From Microthyrium microscopicum (Eukaryota; Ascomycota; Dothideomycetes; Microthyriales; Microthyriaceae): a DNA stretch of 64,000 nucleotides. Under the pieces are notes generated by a model. It did no database searches, had not been told where the DNA came from, and saw only the letters and a program-made list of their open reading frames with translations. The translations under genes were made by a program, and so were the position numbers. The stretch's first letter is position 1. Every line of letters starts with the position of its first letter. The stretch spans positions 871,895 to 935,894 of the forward strand of contig MU004244.1 in NCBI GenBank assembly GCA_010405405.1, given 5' to 3'. Below are positions 20,555-31,443 of this stretch, one piece after another.

Positions 20555-23500
20555 CTACCGCCCAAAGTTCTTAACCTTCGATCCAACACCACTAAACCAG
20601 CTCCCAGCGCTACTAAACACACTCCCGGTTGACATCAAACTCTTCCCGGTACTGCTCGTCGTTTTCGCCGCACTGACCGTGCTGCCTCGTTCACTCCACT
20701 TACTACTCCACTTCATACGGCCCTCCGCGATCCAATGAATCAAGTTAATGACCGCAAATGTCGTACTTCCCAGCGCGCGGAACAACGCTACGACCGCCAC
20801 TGTCCACAGAATGAATTTGAGATATATATTGTCAGCCACATGAGTCGTGCCATACGCCTCGCTAATAGCCATGGCGAGGATGGCGTTTGCTACTAGCCAC
20901 ACGACGACCATATAGGTGCGCACTGCGCGGTAATAATCTTCTTGTTCTTGTGCTTCGGACATCGGTGTCTCGGGCACTTCGAGTCTGTCGCGGAGGTTAC
21001 GGAGGGCTCCGTCGTAGCAGGAGTCGATGTCAAGCTGTTCGGAGGGCATGTCGAGTTCTACGAGGCCGTCTTTGCCTTTGGCATTGGCGGACCCGAGATC
21101 TGTTTTTGTCACGTTGTCGCCCTTGGTACCCCAGGAGACGTCGTGGGCGTTGCAGAAGGCGTAGACTTGCAGGGTGCAGATATATGATGGTAGGAGGATG
21201 AAGTATTGTGCGGCGCTGGTGAACATGTGCCATGGGTCGAGGTAAAGGAAGGAGACCCAGAAGTAGAGTCCGATTGTGGAGGCGGTGGATACGACCATGT
21301 TGGTAAAGAGGTTGTTGCCGAGAGCGATCTTGGTGGAGGGCTCCATGAGTTGCTTGATGACGGTGTATATGGCGGCGAATGTGGTGTAGGCCATGATGAT
21401 GCCGTAGATCACCATGGATGACAGATACATTCGCTTGGCGCCTTGGGGTCGGTTGCCCATTGATAAGATGAATTGGACGCATATTACTAGAATGCAGGCG
21501 TATCGGAGAATTAGGAATACAATCTTTCCTATTCCGTGGCCGAATGGGTCTAGTTTGGGGTCGGCTAGGCCGCCTGCGACGAAGTAGAATGTGAGATAGA
21601 AATTGGCCTAATCATGTTAGCAGAGCTCAATGGTGTAATGAAGGTGCAATTTACCAGTGAGAAGAATGTGAATGCCAGGTTAATAAACTGATAAACAAAT
21701 TCAACGTGTAGAGCAATCTTTCTAGCTATTGTGTGATCTGTTGACCAGACTTGCTTGAAGTGTCGTAGAGAGTAGACAGCAACGAAGAAAGCTCCGTTCA
21801 GCCATCTACGACGCTGAGATATAAACTCGGGTACGGAATCTACAATTTCGTCAGATAGGACATTTTGTCAGAGGGAAAATAACTTACCTGGCACATCAGT
21901 CTCTCCTTTCGCCGCTTTGACAAACTTCAGCACCCATTGCTCACTACGCTTCGCTACCAATTCCCAGCAGAGAATACGATCTTCAGCAAGATACATGTTT
22001 GCAGTAAACACATCTGCATCCTGACCATGAAGCGTCTCGCCCTTGAAATATTGACTTAACGGACCATGGCCAGTGTGATCGTTTTGAAGGGCATGGTAGC
22101 GATATGCACTGAGAGCTCCAGGAAGCACAGTAATGTAACCGAAAACTGATTCCAGCGGCTTGTCCAAAAGATTGGACATCTTGTACTCAAAGTTTTGAGA
22201 CGCGACAAGAGGATTAAGAAGTCCGAGCCAGCCCTTTCCTTTGCCAGCAATGATTTCTCCTGCTGCACCGGCAACTTTGGAGTCGTTGTCGAATGCTTTC
22301 CACAAATGATACAGTGCCGTGCTACCAGGTTTTGTACCAACGTCAAGCATGATGCAAATATTGGGATTTAGTGCTTGGCCAAAAGCGTTGAAGAACCATC
22401 GATGAGAGTTCAGTTTCTTTTGATTCTTCTCTTTGAGGCAGAAAATCATTTGAACGGGCACAATGCCCTTCTCTGCGCCCTTGAATTTGAGGTCCGAATC
22501 CAGCGAGACTTGAGTGGTGTACTCGTAAATGTGTGCTGTCACTTCCTTCTGGTTGACAACGTTCTTTGCAATACCCTCTTGATAGACGCCCATCGCGGCC
22601 AAGGCATCAAGAGTTCGGGCGTGGACTTTTGACCGACCATCAGAAATGACAGCGACCACAATCTTCTGCCAACCGTCTTGACCCCATGTTCGCGACTTCG
22701 TTCGTGAGCAGAAGTGTGCAATATTGCGCATGACACCATGCATTGTTCTCGTAAAGTGAATCTCGTCTTCGTTGTACATCGTTACGCATATGAAAAGCTC
22801 TGTTTCTCGATTTAGAATGTTTTGGCGCAGTTGGAATCCTCGGGCTGTGAAGTCATCTGGATCGCATGTCGCGGCAGTGTATCGTAAATGTGTGAATTCA
22901 TCGGCATCTTTTCGTGGAAGGAAACTTTGGAGTACTGTGGGGATCTTGCATTCAAGGATAAGTTCTCCGTTTGTCAACGCGACTTCTCGTTTTGTTGTCT
23001 CGACCGCTCGCACACCACGTCTCATCTGAGCGCCATCGGGGGCTGGTCCGTAATGCTCAACTTTTTCGTCGTCGAACTCTTCGGTGAATGTTGATTGTGA
23101 GACATACGAGTCGCGAGATTGCATTTCTGGTCTAAAGTCTTCTTCTTCATCGGCCTCGTCTCCGATCGCAAAAACATCGTCACCATGCTCTGGCATGTGA
23201 ATATCCGAGGCGTCTGGTGGTTGATAGTGAGATTCGCCAGATATTGGTCGCCCGCCGGCGAAGAGTGGAGCGGGTGGAAGTGGTCGCTTGGGGCTACCAT
23301 AGCGTGATGATGGAGTACCAGGACGCGGGCTGCCATTGATATGCTCTGGCTCGTATGGTACTGATGCCGCAGCAGGCCGTGGCCAGTCTCCAGAGCCTCG
23401 TGATGGAGTCCATGGACGGGCACCACTAACTCGCCCAACACTAGGTCTAGTTGGACTGACGTATGGTGGGAATTGGCTCATGTCTGGGCCAGGAGGCGGA

Positions 23501-24093
23501 AGCTCGGGACCGTCATTCAGAATTGACGGCGGCCGTGAGTTTAGAGGTAAGGAGGAGGTGGAAGGATGGTATGATCGTTGTACTGGAGAGAGACTGCGTG
23601 GATCTGTGTGTAAGTTTTTGGGACTAGGAGTCTTACTGGAGGCTACAGGCTTTTTGGTAACAATCGGAACTTGAAAACGAATGTGTCGTTCTTTTGGCTT
23701 CTTTGCTGAAGTTGGAGGCGCTTGTTTGAGTTCCTCAACAGCTTCGTCTAGAAGATCCTCGAGAGCAACGCTAGGAGTAGTCTTCTCTTCTACAGCTACC
23801 CAATCGTCGGCTGGTATGCGGCGATAGGTAGCAGGAGTATGAGATGAGCGCTTCAACTGAGGAGCAGAAATAGCAGGAGACGCGGAAGCAGAAGCAGAAG
23901 CAGAAGCAGACGCGAAAGTAGACGGTTGGACTAACGGTCGGTGTGAGAGTTCGTCAGCTGAGGGGAGCAATAGACGAAGTGATGAAGTATTGCCTGGTGG
24001 AATGGCTGAAGTGTCGTCGTGAATGCTATCAGCATACGGAGGAGGAGCTCCAGCTCTCCCAGCATTCCTGCCAGGTGAGTGTGAGCGGTTCAT
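20555..24093 (-). CDS. Chitin synthase (class I/II type)
   Basis: Processive GT2 enzyme that polymerises UDP-GlcNAc into chitin at the plasma membrane, 1147 aa from three exons. Introns 21840-21887 and 21608-21654 restore [17 protein letters not shown], the hallmark QRRRW motif, and the first membrane spans. The N-terminal about 350 residues are disordered and Pro/Ser-rich with a run of alternating Ala-Ser. The catalytic core follows: [45 protein letters not shown] and [13 protein letters not shown] (about 704). After QRRRW there are several membrane helices and a conserved [20 protein letters not shown] segment. The core and the position of the membrane part fit division 1 (class I/II) enzymes rather than myosin-fused classes; the N-terminus is longer than usual. 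Class within the division needs a tree. Confidence 0.95.
23876..23932. repeat. Imperfect hexanucleotide repeat coding for alternating Ala-Ser
   Basis: Within the chitin synthase N-terminal region, repeats of GCAGAA/GCGGAA units on the plus strand encode an alternating Ser-Ala run of about 14 residues on the minus strand. Such runs change length easily by slippage, staying in frame because the unit is six bases. Confidence 0.75.
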
Positions 24094-25151
24094 AGTGTGG
24101 TATGTGGAATGCAGATGTTCAGTGTCTGTACATGTGGGTTATGATATAACGAGGGTGATGATGTGAACATGCAACAACGAGTATGCTGGAGAGACGAGTG
24201 GTGATCATGCAATACTAGCGAGGATCAAAAGCAATTCGGACTTGTCTATTGGTTCAGTCAATGCAAGTTGGAGCTCTGGGGTTCGCTATTAATATATGGA
24301 TGGTAGAAAAGTGGAAGATGGAGACGAAAACAGTTTAACGCCAAAACAAACGGTGGTTGCTATGCAACCAGTCCGCGAGTCAAGCCTCAAGCGCAAGGCC
24401 GCAAGGCACCACAAGGCTGATGGAGATTCAATGTTGATGCACGCACCATGGATAAGATTAGATGCTGCACCACGTTTCAAAGCACATGCTAAAACAATCG
24501 CCCCTGTTTCCATCTCTTCTTCAACTCCAATGCTTCTCTACAAAGCCATCTATTATACTCTTATATCATGTTTCTCATTTCCTACGCATCTCCTCGATCA
24601 GAACTCAAGCGCTATGCTTCTTCTGCAATATACCTCCGGATGAACATGTAAATTGACTGAAAGAGACCTTTCGTACCGTACATGCTAGTTCACCGGAAAT
24701 ACAGAAGCATTTCGGACTTTTGAGCCTCCAATATGAGCCCGGCCTTTGCAAATGAAGCTGGGATCCACAACCGCGGAAGATTGACTTTTTTCATGAACCG
24801 CAAGCATCTCTATAAATGAGGTCTACAATCACACGCAACGGCCCATAGCACCGAATATGTTCAAACCCGTAATCCCCAGCTTCCGGCGAACCGAGGCTGG
24901 GTTCTATCAAATGCCCCAGATTTGATTACTAGCGTAGCTCAAAGCCATATAGAAATAAGCCTTGTATAATGTTTCCAGAAGCACACGATCATCTGTTTTG
25001 GTGAATTTCTTGATTCGACTCTCCAATTGAACAGCTTGCGGATCCGCTAAGAAGGTTTCTACCATTAAACAGCTCACGTCTATCCCCACACACCGACTCT
25101 TGCCCCGCCAGTGGTCCCTGCATAAAGCTCTCGCGACCGCCTGTGTTAAAA
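24094..25151. other. Divergent promoter region, chitin synthase / aminotransferase
   Basis: About 1.06 kb between two divergent start codons. A minus-strand frame at 24907-25089 has a coding-like look (ADPQAVQLESRIKKF) but is only 60 codons long, has no partner exon that I can find and no recognised family. Frames 24296-24643 (+) and 24289-24513 (-) overlap antisense and are not supported. Confidence 0.4.
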
Positions 25152-26569
25152 ATGGCTCACAACTCTACTCGAGCGAGACTCCAGCAACTCACCAACCAAG
25201 TATCAAGTTCAGCCATGGCTAGTCCATTTTCCGTAGATGTGGTTCCACAGGCTCCCGAAGACCCTCTCTTTGGTCTTATGGCCGCATATCGTGAGGATAC
25301 TTCAGACAAGAAGGTAGACTTGGGCATTGGAGCTTACCGTGACAACAACGCTAAGCCATGGATTCTTCCAGTCGTGAAGAAGGTAGGATGAACCGCAAAA
25401 GCAGAGAATGTGGTCTAACGGAATTGCTAGGCCGACGAGATCATCCACAAGGATCCAGAAGTCAACCATGAATATCTCCCAATCGCTGGTCTAGCTCAAT
25501 TCACTTCAGCCTCGCAGAAGCTGATCGTCAGTGGAGATTCTCCAGCCATCAAAGAAGGAAGAGTAAGTCCTTCAAAAGTCTTTCAAGGTCTCTATAGAAA
25601 CAATGCTGATAGCCTTTTAAGATTACATCCCTTCAAACCGTCTCCGGAACCGGTGCTGTCCATCTAGGCGCCCTCTTCCTAGCCAAATTCTACCAAAAAG
25701 TCTACCCTAAAACCGCTCTATATATGTCCAATCCTACCTGGGCCAACCACCACCAAATTTTCAGTAATGTTGGTCTCTCCTTACAATCCTACCCATACTG
25801 GCACCCACAAACCCGCGCTCTCGACTTTGATGGCATGAAAGCCTCCCTCGAGTCCGCACCCGACCACTCCATCATCCTCCTGCACGCATGCGCCCACAAT
25901 CCTACTGGTGTCGACCCAACTCCCGAGCAATGGTCCTCAATCGCCACCATCATGAAGCGCAAGTCACACTTTCCCTTCTTTGACTGCGCATACCAGGGTT
26001 TCGCATCCGGCGATCTTGCTAAGGACAACTTCGCCATCCGTCACTTCATCGAGCAAGGCTTCGAGCTCCTGATTGCTCAATCGTATGCCAAGAACTTTGG
26101 TCTTTATGGCGAACGTGCCGGCTGCTTCCACTTTGTCGCCGCGCCCTCTTCCGATGCCGGTGAGCGCACAAAGCGCGTGGGCAGTCAGCTCGCGATTCTT
26201 CAGCGAAGTGAGATCAGCAACCCGCCTGCGTATGGCGCACGCATTGCATCGTTGGTGCTGAACGACAAGGCACTGTTTTCCGAGTGGGAAGCGAATCTGC
26301 GCACGATGAGTGGACGGATTATCGACATGCGCAAAGCGCTGAGAGGAAAGCTCGAGGATTTGAAAACGCCGGGCAAGTGGAACCATATCACAGATCAGAT
26401 TGGTATGTTCAGCTTCACGGGATTGACCGAAGGCCAGGTGGCCAAGTTGAGAGCGGATGGACATATTTATATGACCAAAAATGGTCGTATCAGTATGGCG
26501 GGCTTGAACACGAAGAATGTTGAATATGTGGCTACGCAGATTGACAAGGTGGTTCGGGATACCGAGTAG
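25152..26569 (+). CDS. Aspartate aminotransferase
   Basis: PLP-dependent transaminase interconverting aspartate/2-oxoglutarate and oxaloacetate/glutamate, 436 aa from three exons (introns 25383-25430 and 25563-25621). Class I motifs are clear: VDLGIGAYRDN near the N-terminus, NPTWANHHQIF, HACAHNPTGVDPTPEQW, FPFFDCAYQGFASGDL and AQSYAKNFGLYGERAG, with the PLP lysine at about 277. C-terminal ISMAGLNTKNVEYVA is typical. The core resembles the cytosolic type rather than the mitochondrial one. The first 21 residues (MAHNSTRARLQQLTNQVSSS) precede a second in-frame ATG (25215, MASPFSVDVV), so either a weak organelle-targeting leader or a longer cytosolic form is possible. No PTS1 at the C-terminus (DTE). 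Confidence 0.94.
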
Positions 26570-27261
26570 GCTGGCTAAAGGGTGATGCGATGTCTAGGAC
26601 AAAACGGCTTTGGTTTGATTAATCCTTTCTCTTTTGCAGAGATCATGCTGTGAGCAAAGCGTGTTGTGTACAGAATACATTTATGCTTGTATAGAATAGA
26701 CAGCATCCAAATCTAATTAGGCGTTTGGCTAGCAGCGGACAACAGATGCTCACAATTCCAAAAGAACGTAGCTTTAGTAGTCGTCCGAACACATACCTTG
26801 TACCATCGATTGAAGATCGACCTGATGCCAAAAGTAAATCCGGACTAAAATGTGATTGCTCGTTCGGGATATCTCGACGTCAGATGTGAACAATTGAATT
26901 GATATGTGATCTACAAGGCTGAAGTCAAATACTGTGCCTGCGATATATATAGAGTCATAACTGATATCTTGCCAGCAGGTTTATCTAGTGTACCTATGTC
27001 GATTTGTCGAGAGAATTTGACAGCGCCTAGACAGTCCAAAGCGGCACCTCAGTCAAATGATTGAGTTACTACGATGTTAGAAGATCTCTTTTCTAATCAT
27101 GATTTGGCATGTATGATACTTTCATTCTGGCGGCATCAAAGACCAAACCAGTGATTTGTATAAGCAACTCAGCTGACACCCTATATCTGATGTCAAGCGT
27201 CAAGCAGAAAATCGTTATAAAGCATGTATCACCCATAGCATATATGTTTCGAACAACCATC
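26570..27261. other. Intergenic, no gene seen
   Basis: 3' flank of the aminotransferase and AT-rich sequence. Frames at 26643-26831 and 27093-27275 (both -) have no features. Confidence 0.4.
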
Positions 27262-28309
27262 TCAAAGTAATTCAATCACTTTACTTGACAGCACTCGCGT
27301 ACAAAAGAAGGAAAAGAAATATCTTCCAAACTTTCCGAAGCCAGTCAGATACTCAATCTCGCTTCTGTCATAGAACTTGAGTACTAGATCGTCAACACTG
27401 AGAGTCCAGACAACATGCGACTCTCCATCATATCGATTGTCTGCTTGATGATCTACATCGTCTACTGGCTGTTGCATGGCCGTTTGGCCGACCGTGAACA
27501 GATACGTTTCAAGCGTGATGTAAGCAAGCAGTGATAAACTACAACTGTAAGCTGGCTCTGGATGGTCACTTGAGTCGTCGTTATATGCTTCATCAAAAGA
27601 ACGTAACTTTGGGTCTAGACAAACATGGCGAGCTTGCGAGGATACCCTTCTTATCAATCTCGACCTGAACGGGCAATAACAAGTCTCAAGAATAGAAATG
27701 TCTAGTGCAGTGGAATATGATACAGGGGAGCCTCAGAATTTGTAGAGAACACCTGTTCAAGGGACCATCAAGCTGAAATAAACAGTAGATTCATGCTGAA
27801 AATTGAGTCTGATTCCTTTATCAAGCGTTGCTTGCTATTCATTTTGCGCACCTGTTGTCATCCACATGGTTCTTTCCATCTCAAACATGTCTCTGATGTA
27901 GACTTGGCCCCCTCGGTCTGCAGCGATGCATTGCTTGTGCTACCACCGGAAACAAGCATAAAAGGTGCTTTATGCTAGCTGATTCAGGCGGGGCCGTAAG
28001 AAAGTGAGGCATTGATTTGCTTAGAAGTCGGTACAGCGTATGCATTTCTTCTATGTTGTACTCTAACCTCCAACTGATTTTGCAAACCTTCATCATGCTA
28101 CGCAAACCTTTTACCAGCTCGCTTTTGACATCGCTGTCATGGTCCGATATATCTACCGCAACGGTCTCAGGAGCATTGGAAAGGTTCAAACTCTGTGTCT
28201 TCAAACCGGGACTACTGACATAACTGGTCGGAAGCTCGAAGATCCATGAGTTTTCCGAAATCAGTACAGGCCGCTCGTTTATGCTTGGGATAATCCAGGT
28301 CAAGCTCAT
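27262..28309 (-). pseudogene. Possible gene or gene remnant, unresolved exons
   Basis: Two minus-strand frames look protein-like. The first (28309 back to about 27950) begins MSLTWIIPSINERPVLI and includes VKGLRSMMKVCKISWRLEYN. The second (27657 back to 27262) includes SLLAYITLETYLFTVGQTAM. They could be exons of one gene, but the 300 bp between them contains stops in every frame I followed and no single convincing intron; an acceptor at CCCGTTCAG near 27667 is possible. No family is recognised. The alternatives are a real gene with introns I cannot place, a decayed gene, or chance. Confidence 0.25.
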
Positions 28310-28390
28310 TCAATGATTATCAGAGGTGTCGAACGGCGACACTTGAGTGTGGCTTTGGTAAAAACACCTCACGACTTGGGAAGGCAGGCG

Positions 28391-28600
28391 AACGTCCTGG
28401 CAAAATGAATGGCGCGCTCTCATCCACTACGATGCCTATAATGCCTCACGCTTAGCTATCAATTGAATCATTTGCCATACAGGACGTTCGAATTTTGGTT
28501 TCTTATCGAAGGCAATGCCGAATATAGCATCTTTCAACGGAATACCCTCTTGAGAGCCATCAGCGTTGATGGGAAGGCGCCATGTATTTTGTCATGTTGA
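28391..28600. mobile_element. MITE-like element C (same family as A and B)
   Basis: About 210 bp. The left end reads GGCAAAATGAATGGCGCGCT then CTCATCCACTACGATG. The reverse complement of the right end reads TGACAAAATACATGGCGCCT then TCCCATCAACG. Length and ends match elements at 6.9 and 9.8 kb; the interior is only weakly similar. The outermost bases are poorly conserved, so the exact boundaries are approximate. No coding capacity. Confidence 0.7.
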
Positions 28601-29856
28601 AAGGCGAAGCAATTGCAAATCCTGACATCGATTGGCAGGAATCTTTCGTGTAGCTTGAGCGTATATCCAATAGATATACAATGAATAAAAGATCCAATCT
28701 GGACTCATCTGGTCAGCCTATCAAACTATCAGAGTACAAGTCAACTCTCCTAAAATGGTCTCCAAATTGGTATATGCGGTGGCACTTGACTATGGCTTGG
28801 TTGGTGCCATACCAGTCAAGTCCAGCATTTTATACCTTAGGTACATTAGCCACCTATTGTCGTGCCTGATGGAATTGAATTTTGTTGAGTAACCTTCTCC
28901 TTTGAGCACAGTTTCTTGACGCCTTCCAAAACTACCAAGAGTGCGCCTTTGCCGTCTTAGCCTTTTATCACCTTTGATTTAATTGCCACCGATCAAGACG
29001 GTCTTTATGAAATTGGCATGGGAAAAGGCTCTCATGTGCCAACGAGCTGTTGTACAACTTACGTGAAAATCATGTATCTGGAATGTTGGATAGGACGGGG
29101 GGGTTGGTGATGCATGTGCATGGCTCATTCGTGGTATTGTAGCCCCGGCTCGGCTTTATTCTCCTCCATCTTCCCAACTTCATCTTCTGGGGTCTCCATC
29201 AGGGCGCGCGGATAGCTCCAAAATCTTGATGCCAACGAGAAAGAGCAAGGTTATGAGGGACGTCGGGATTTGCGGCATCCTTCTTTGAGGTTATCTATTG
29301 CGCCTACGCCCTCCAACGCACGGCTCCACCTCTGTGCCGGCCTGTAAAGAGTTACCCAAGGAGCAGCTGATTTATCTGGCCCACCTGGGCACTTGCACTA
29401 GAAGTTTTCTTAAATCAACGAGGTGCAGAGCTCCAGTCAATTCTCTCCAATCGAACTCTGCCGGTACTGTGACGACAGCATCTGCTGTGCTAGCCAGTGA
29501 AAAGGCAGCCGCAAGTCGGGCGCAACACCTAGCAATCTTTGTAGCGACTTCCATATGCCTTCTCCCTTGGCTCTTTCCCGGCTTCTTCTTTTGGTGGCAG
29601 TTTTGATCACGGGCATTTGTCAAGCTACAACAGCAAAACACGAGACCACATGGCGGCTAGGGCCTGATAGATCTCACTGGTTGAAAGTGGACCAACAGGT
29701 CATCAATGCCAATGGTCATGGTGACTTTCATGATCAAGGTGAGCGCTGTGCATTTCGTTGTTTTATAAAGCCGTTTGAATATTATACTTGATCTTGCTCC
29801 TCCTCCTCGATACACAACAATTACGACCAGTCTCTAGTGGAGCACCTTCAATCATT
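28601..29856. other. Intergenic, alpha-galactosidase upstream region
   Basis: No gene firmly supported. One short frame at 29555-29791 begins MPSPLALSRLLLLVAVLITG, which looks like a signal peptide, and contains a GTGAGC donor-like site, so a small secreted product or an extra 5' exon cannot be ruled out. A TTATAAA sequence near 29761 sits about 95 bp before the galactosidase ATG and may be its TATA element. Confidence 0.35.
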
Positions 29857-31443
29857 ATGATGTCCAATCATCAGATCACGATGCTTACTATTTTTGCTTT
29901 CTTCTTAGCCTCTTTGTCTCCAGTACTTAGTGTTGCTGCCAAAGGTGGAGTAGGACGACTGCCAGCTCTCGGTTTCAATTCCTGGAATGCTTTCCACTGC
30001 GACATCGACGAGTCCAAGTTCCTGACAGCCGCACAGAAGATAGTTGACTTGGGCCTCAAGGTATGTAACCACCTTAATATATCAGATCCTATTAGACTTA
30101 CCCTTATCTCCTAGGATGCTGGATACGAATACGTCAACATCGATGATTGCTGGTCTATGAAGGATCAGCGTGATCCCAAAACTCATGCCATGCTACCAAA
30201 CATGACCAAATTTCCTGACGGTATCGACGGCCTGGCAAAGAAAATCCACGATATGGGTTTGAAAATTGGCATCTATTCTAGTGCGGGCACTAAAACCTGT
30301 GAACAATATCCTGCCAGTATCAACTACGAAGACGTCGATGCGAAGTCTTTCTCAGATTGGGGAATTGATTGTGAGCTATCGATCAAGACTAGATGTGACC
30401 ATCCTAAGCTAATCAATCCACAGATCTAAAATACGACAATTGCTTCGTCCCTGATAATATGAAAGATGATTGCCAATTCTGCATGACGCCAAATACTACT
30501 TGTCAAGACACCGCGTAAGCCAAGGCGATCCTAGCACAATCCGTATTACTGACATTAAAAAGGCAAGACAAATACTGTCCTGCAGGCTACGATTACAGCA
30601 AGTCGAAAACTGCTCAGCGCTACAACGCCATGCGAGATGCACTCAATAAGCAAACTCGCCCAATACTATACTCTCTCTGCGAGTGGGGAACCGCGGGAGT
30701 TCATTTCTGGGGCAACACCACTGCGCAGTCATGGCGTACAACCGGTGACATTTCACGTTAGTATGCTTGTTACATTCCTAGTTTCTTGACTAACTCTTTG
30801 ACCTTTAGCAAACTTCACCGCGATTCTTACAATTGCCAACTTGAACACCTTCACCCTGGACTCTGTCGACTTTGGTGGACACTCCGATCCAGACATGCTT
30901 GAAATTGGCAATGCTCCTCTCACCAACGTCCAAGAACGAACTCATTTTGCCCTATGGGCCGTGATGAAGTCTCCTCTACTCATTGGCACTGACCTAGACA
31001 AGATCAAGCCTTCAAGTGTAGCAATTCTCAAGAACAAGAATTTGCTCGCCTTCAACCAAGATGATGTCTATGGCAAACCTGCCTTCCCTTTCAAATGGGG
31101 AAGCGCACCTGACTGGACATATGTCCCAAACAAGCCTGCTGAATACTGGGCTGGCCAGTATAAGGAAGGCATTATGATCCTCTTATTCAACAACCACGAT
31201 ACCGCCAAAGACTACACCTTTGCATTCCGTGAGGTTCCTGGTGTCAAGTTGGGTCAGAAGTACCACGTTGTGGATGGCTGGACTGACAATGACCTTGGCT
31301 GCTTTACGGCCACAGGATCAGTTGTGATCCCAAAGATTGCGGCAAGTGACACTGTTGTCTTGATTCTCAAGGATGGAGCATCGTGTCTAAAGAAGCTCAA
31401 AGTACGAGGCGCTCGGGAGCGAAATGTTATTATCCCTTTGTAG
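29857..31443 (+). CDS. GH27 alpha-galactosidase, secreted
   Basis: Hydrolyses terminal alpha-galactosyl residues from galacto-oligosaccharides or galactomannan; 459 aa from five exons (introns 30061-30114, 30371-30423, 30515-30562 and 30757-30808, all frame-consistent). A signal peptide covers about residues 1-27 ([17 protein letters not shown]). [18 protein letters not shown] and YVNIDDCWS are standard GH27 motifs. The nucleophile lies in LKYDNC (about 156-159), created by the second splice. The acid/base region reads [13 protein letters not shown] (about 271-283), where most relatives have a Trp-Asn pair before DPDM/DLDM. The C-terminal beta-domain is present; no carbohydrate-binding module. 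Several N-glycosylation sites (NMT, NTT, NFT). I chose the first ATG of MMSNHQ; 29860 is equivalent. Confidence 0.94.
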
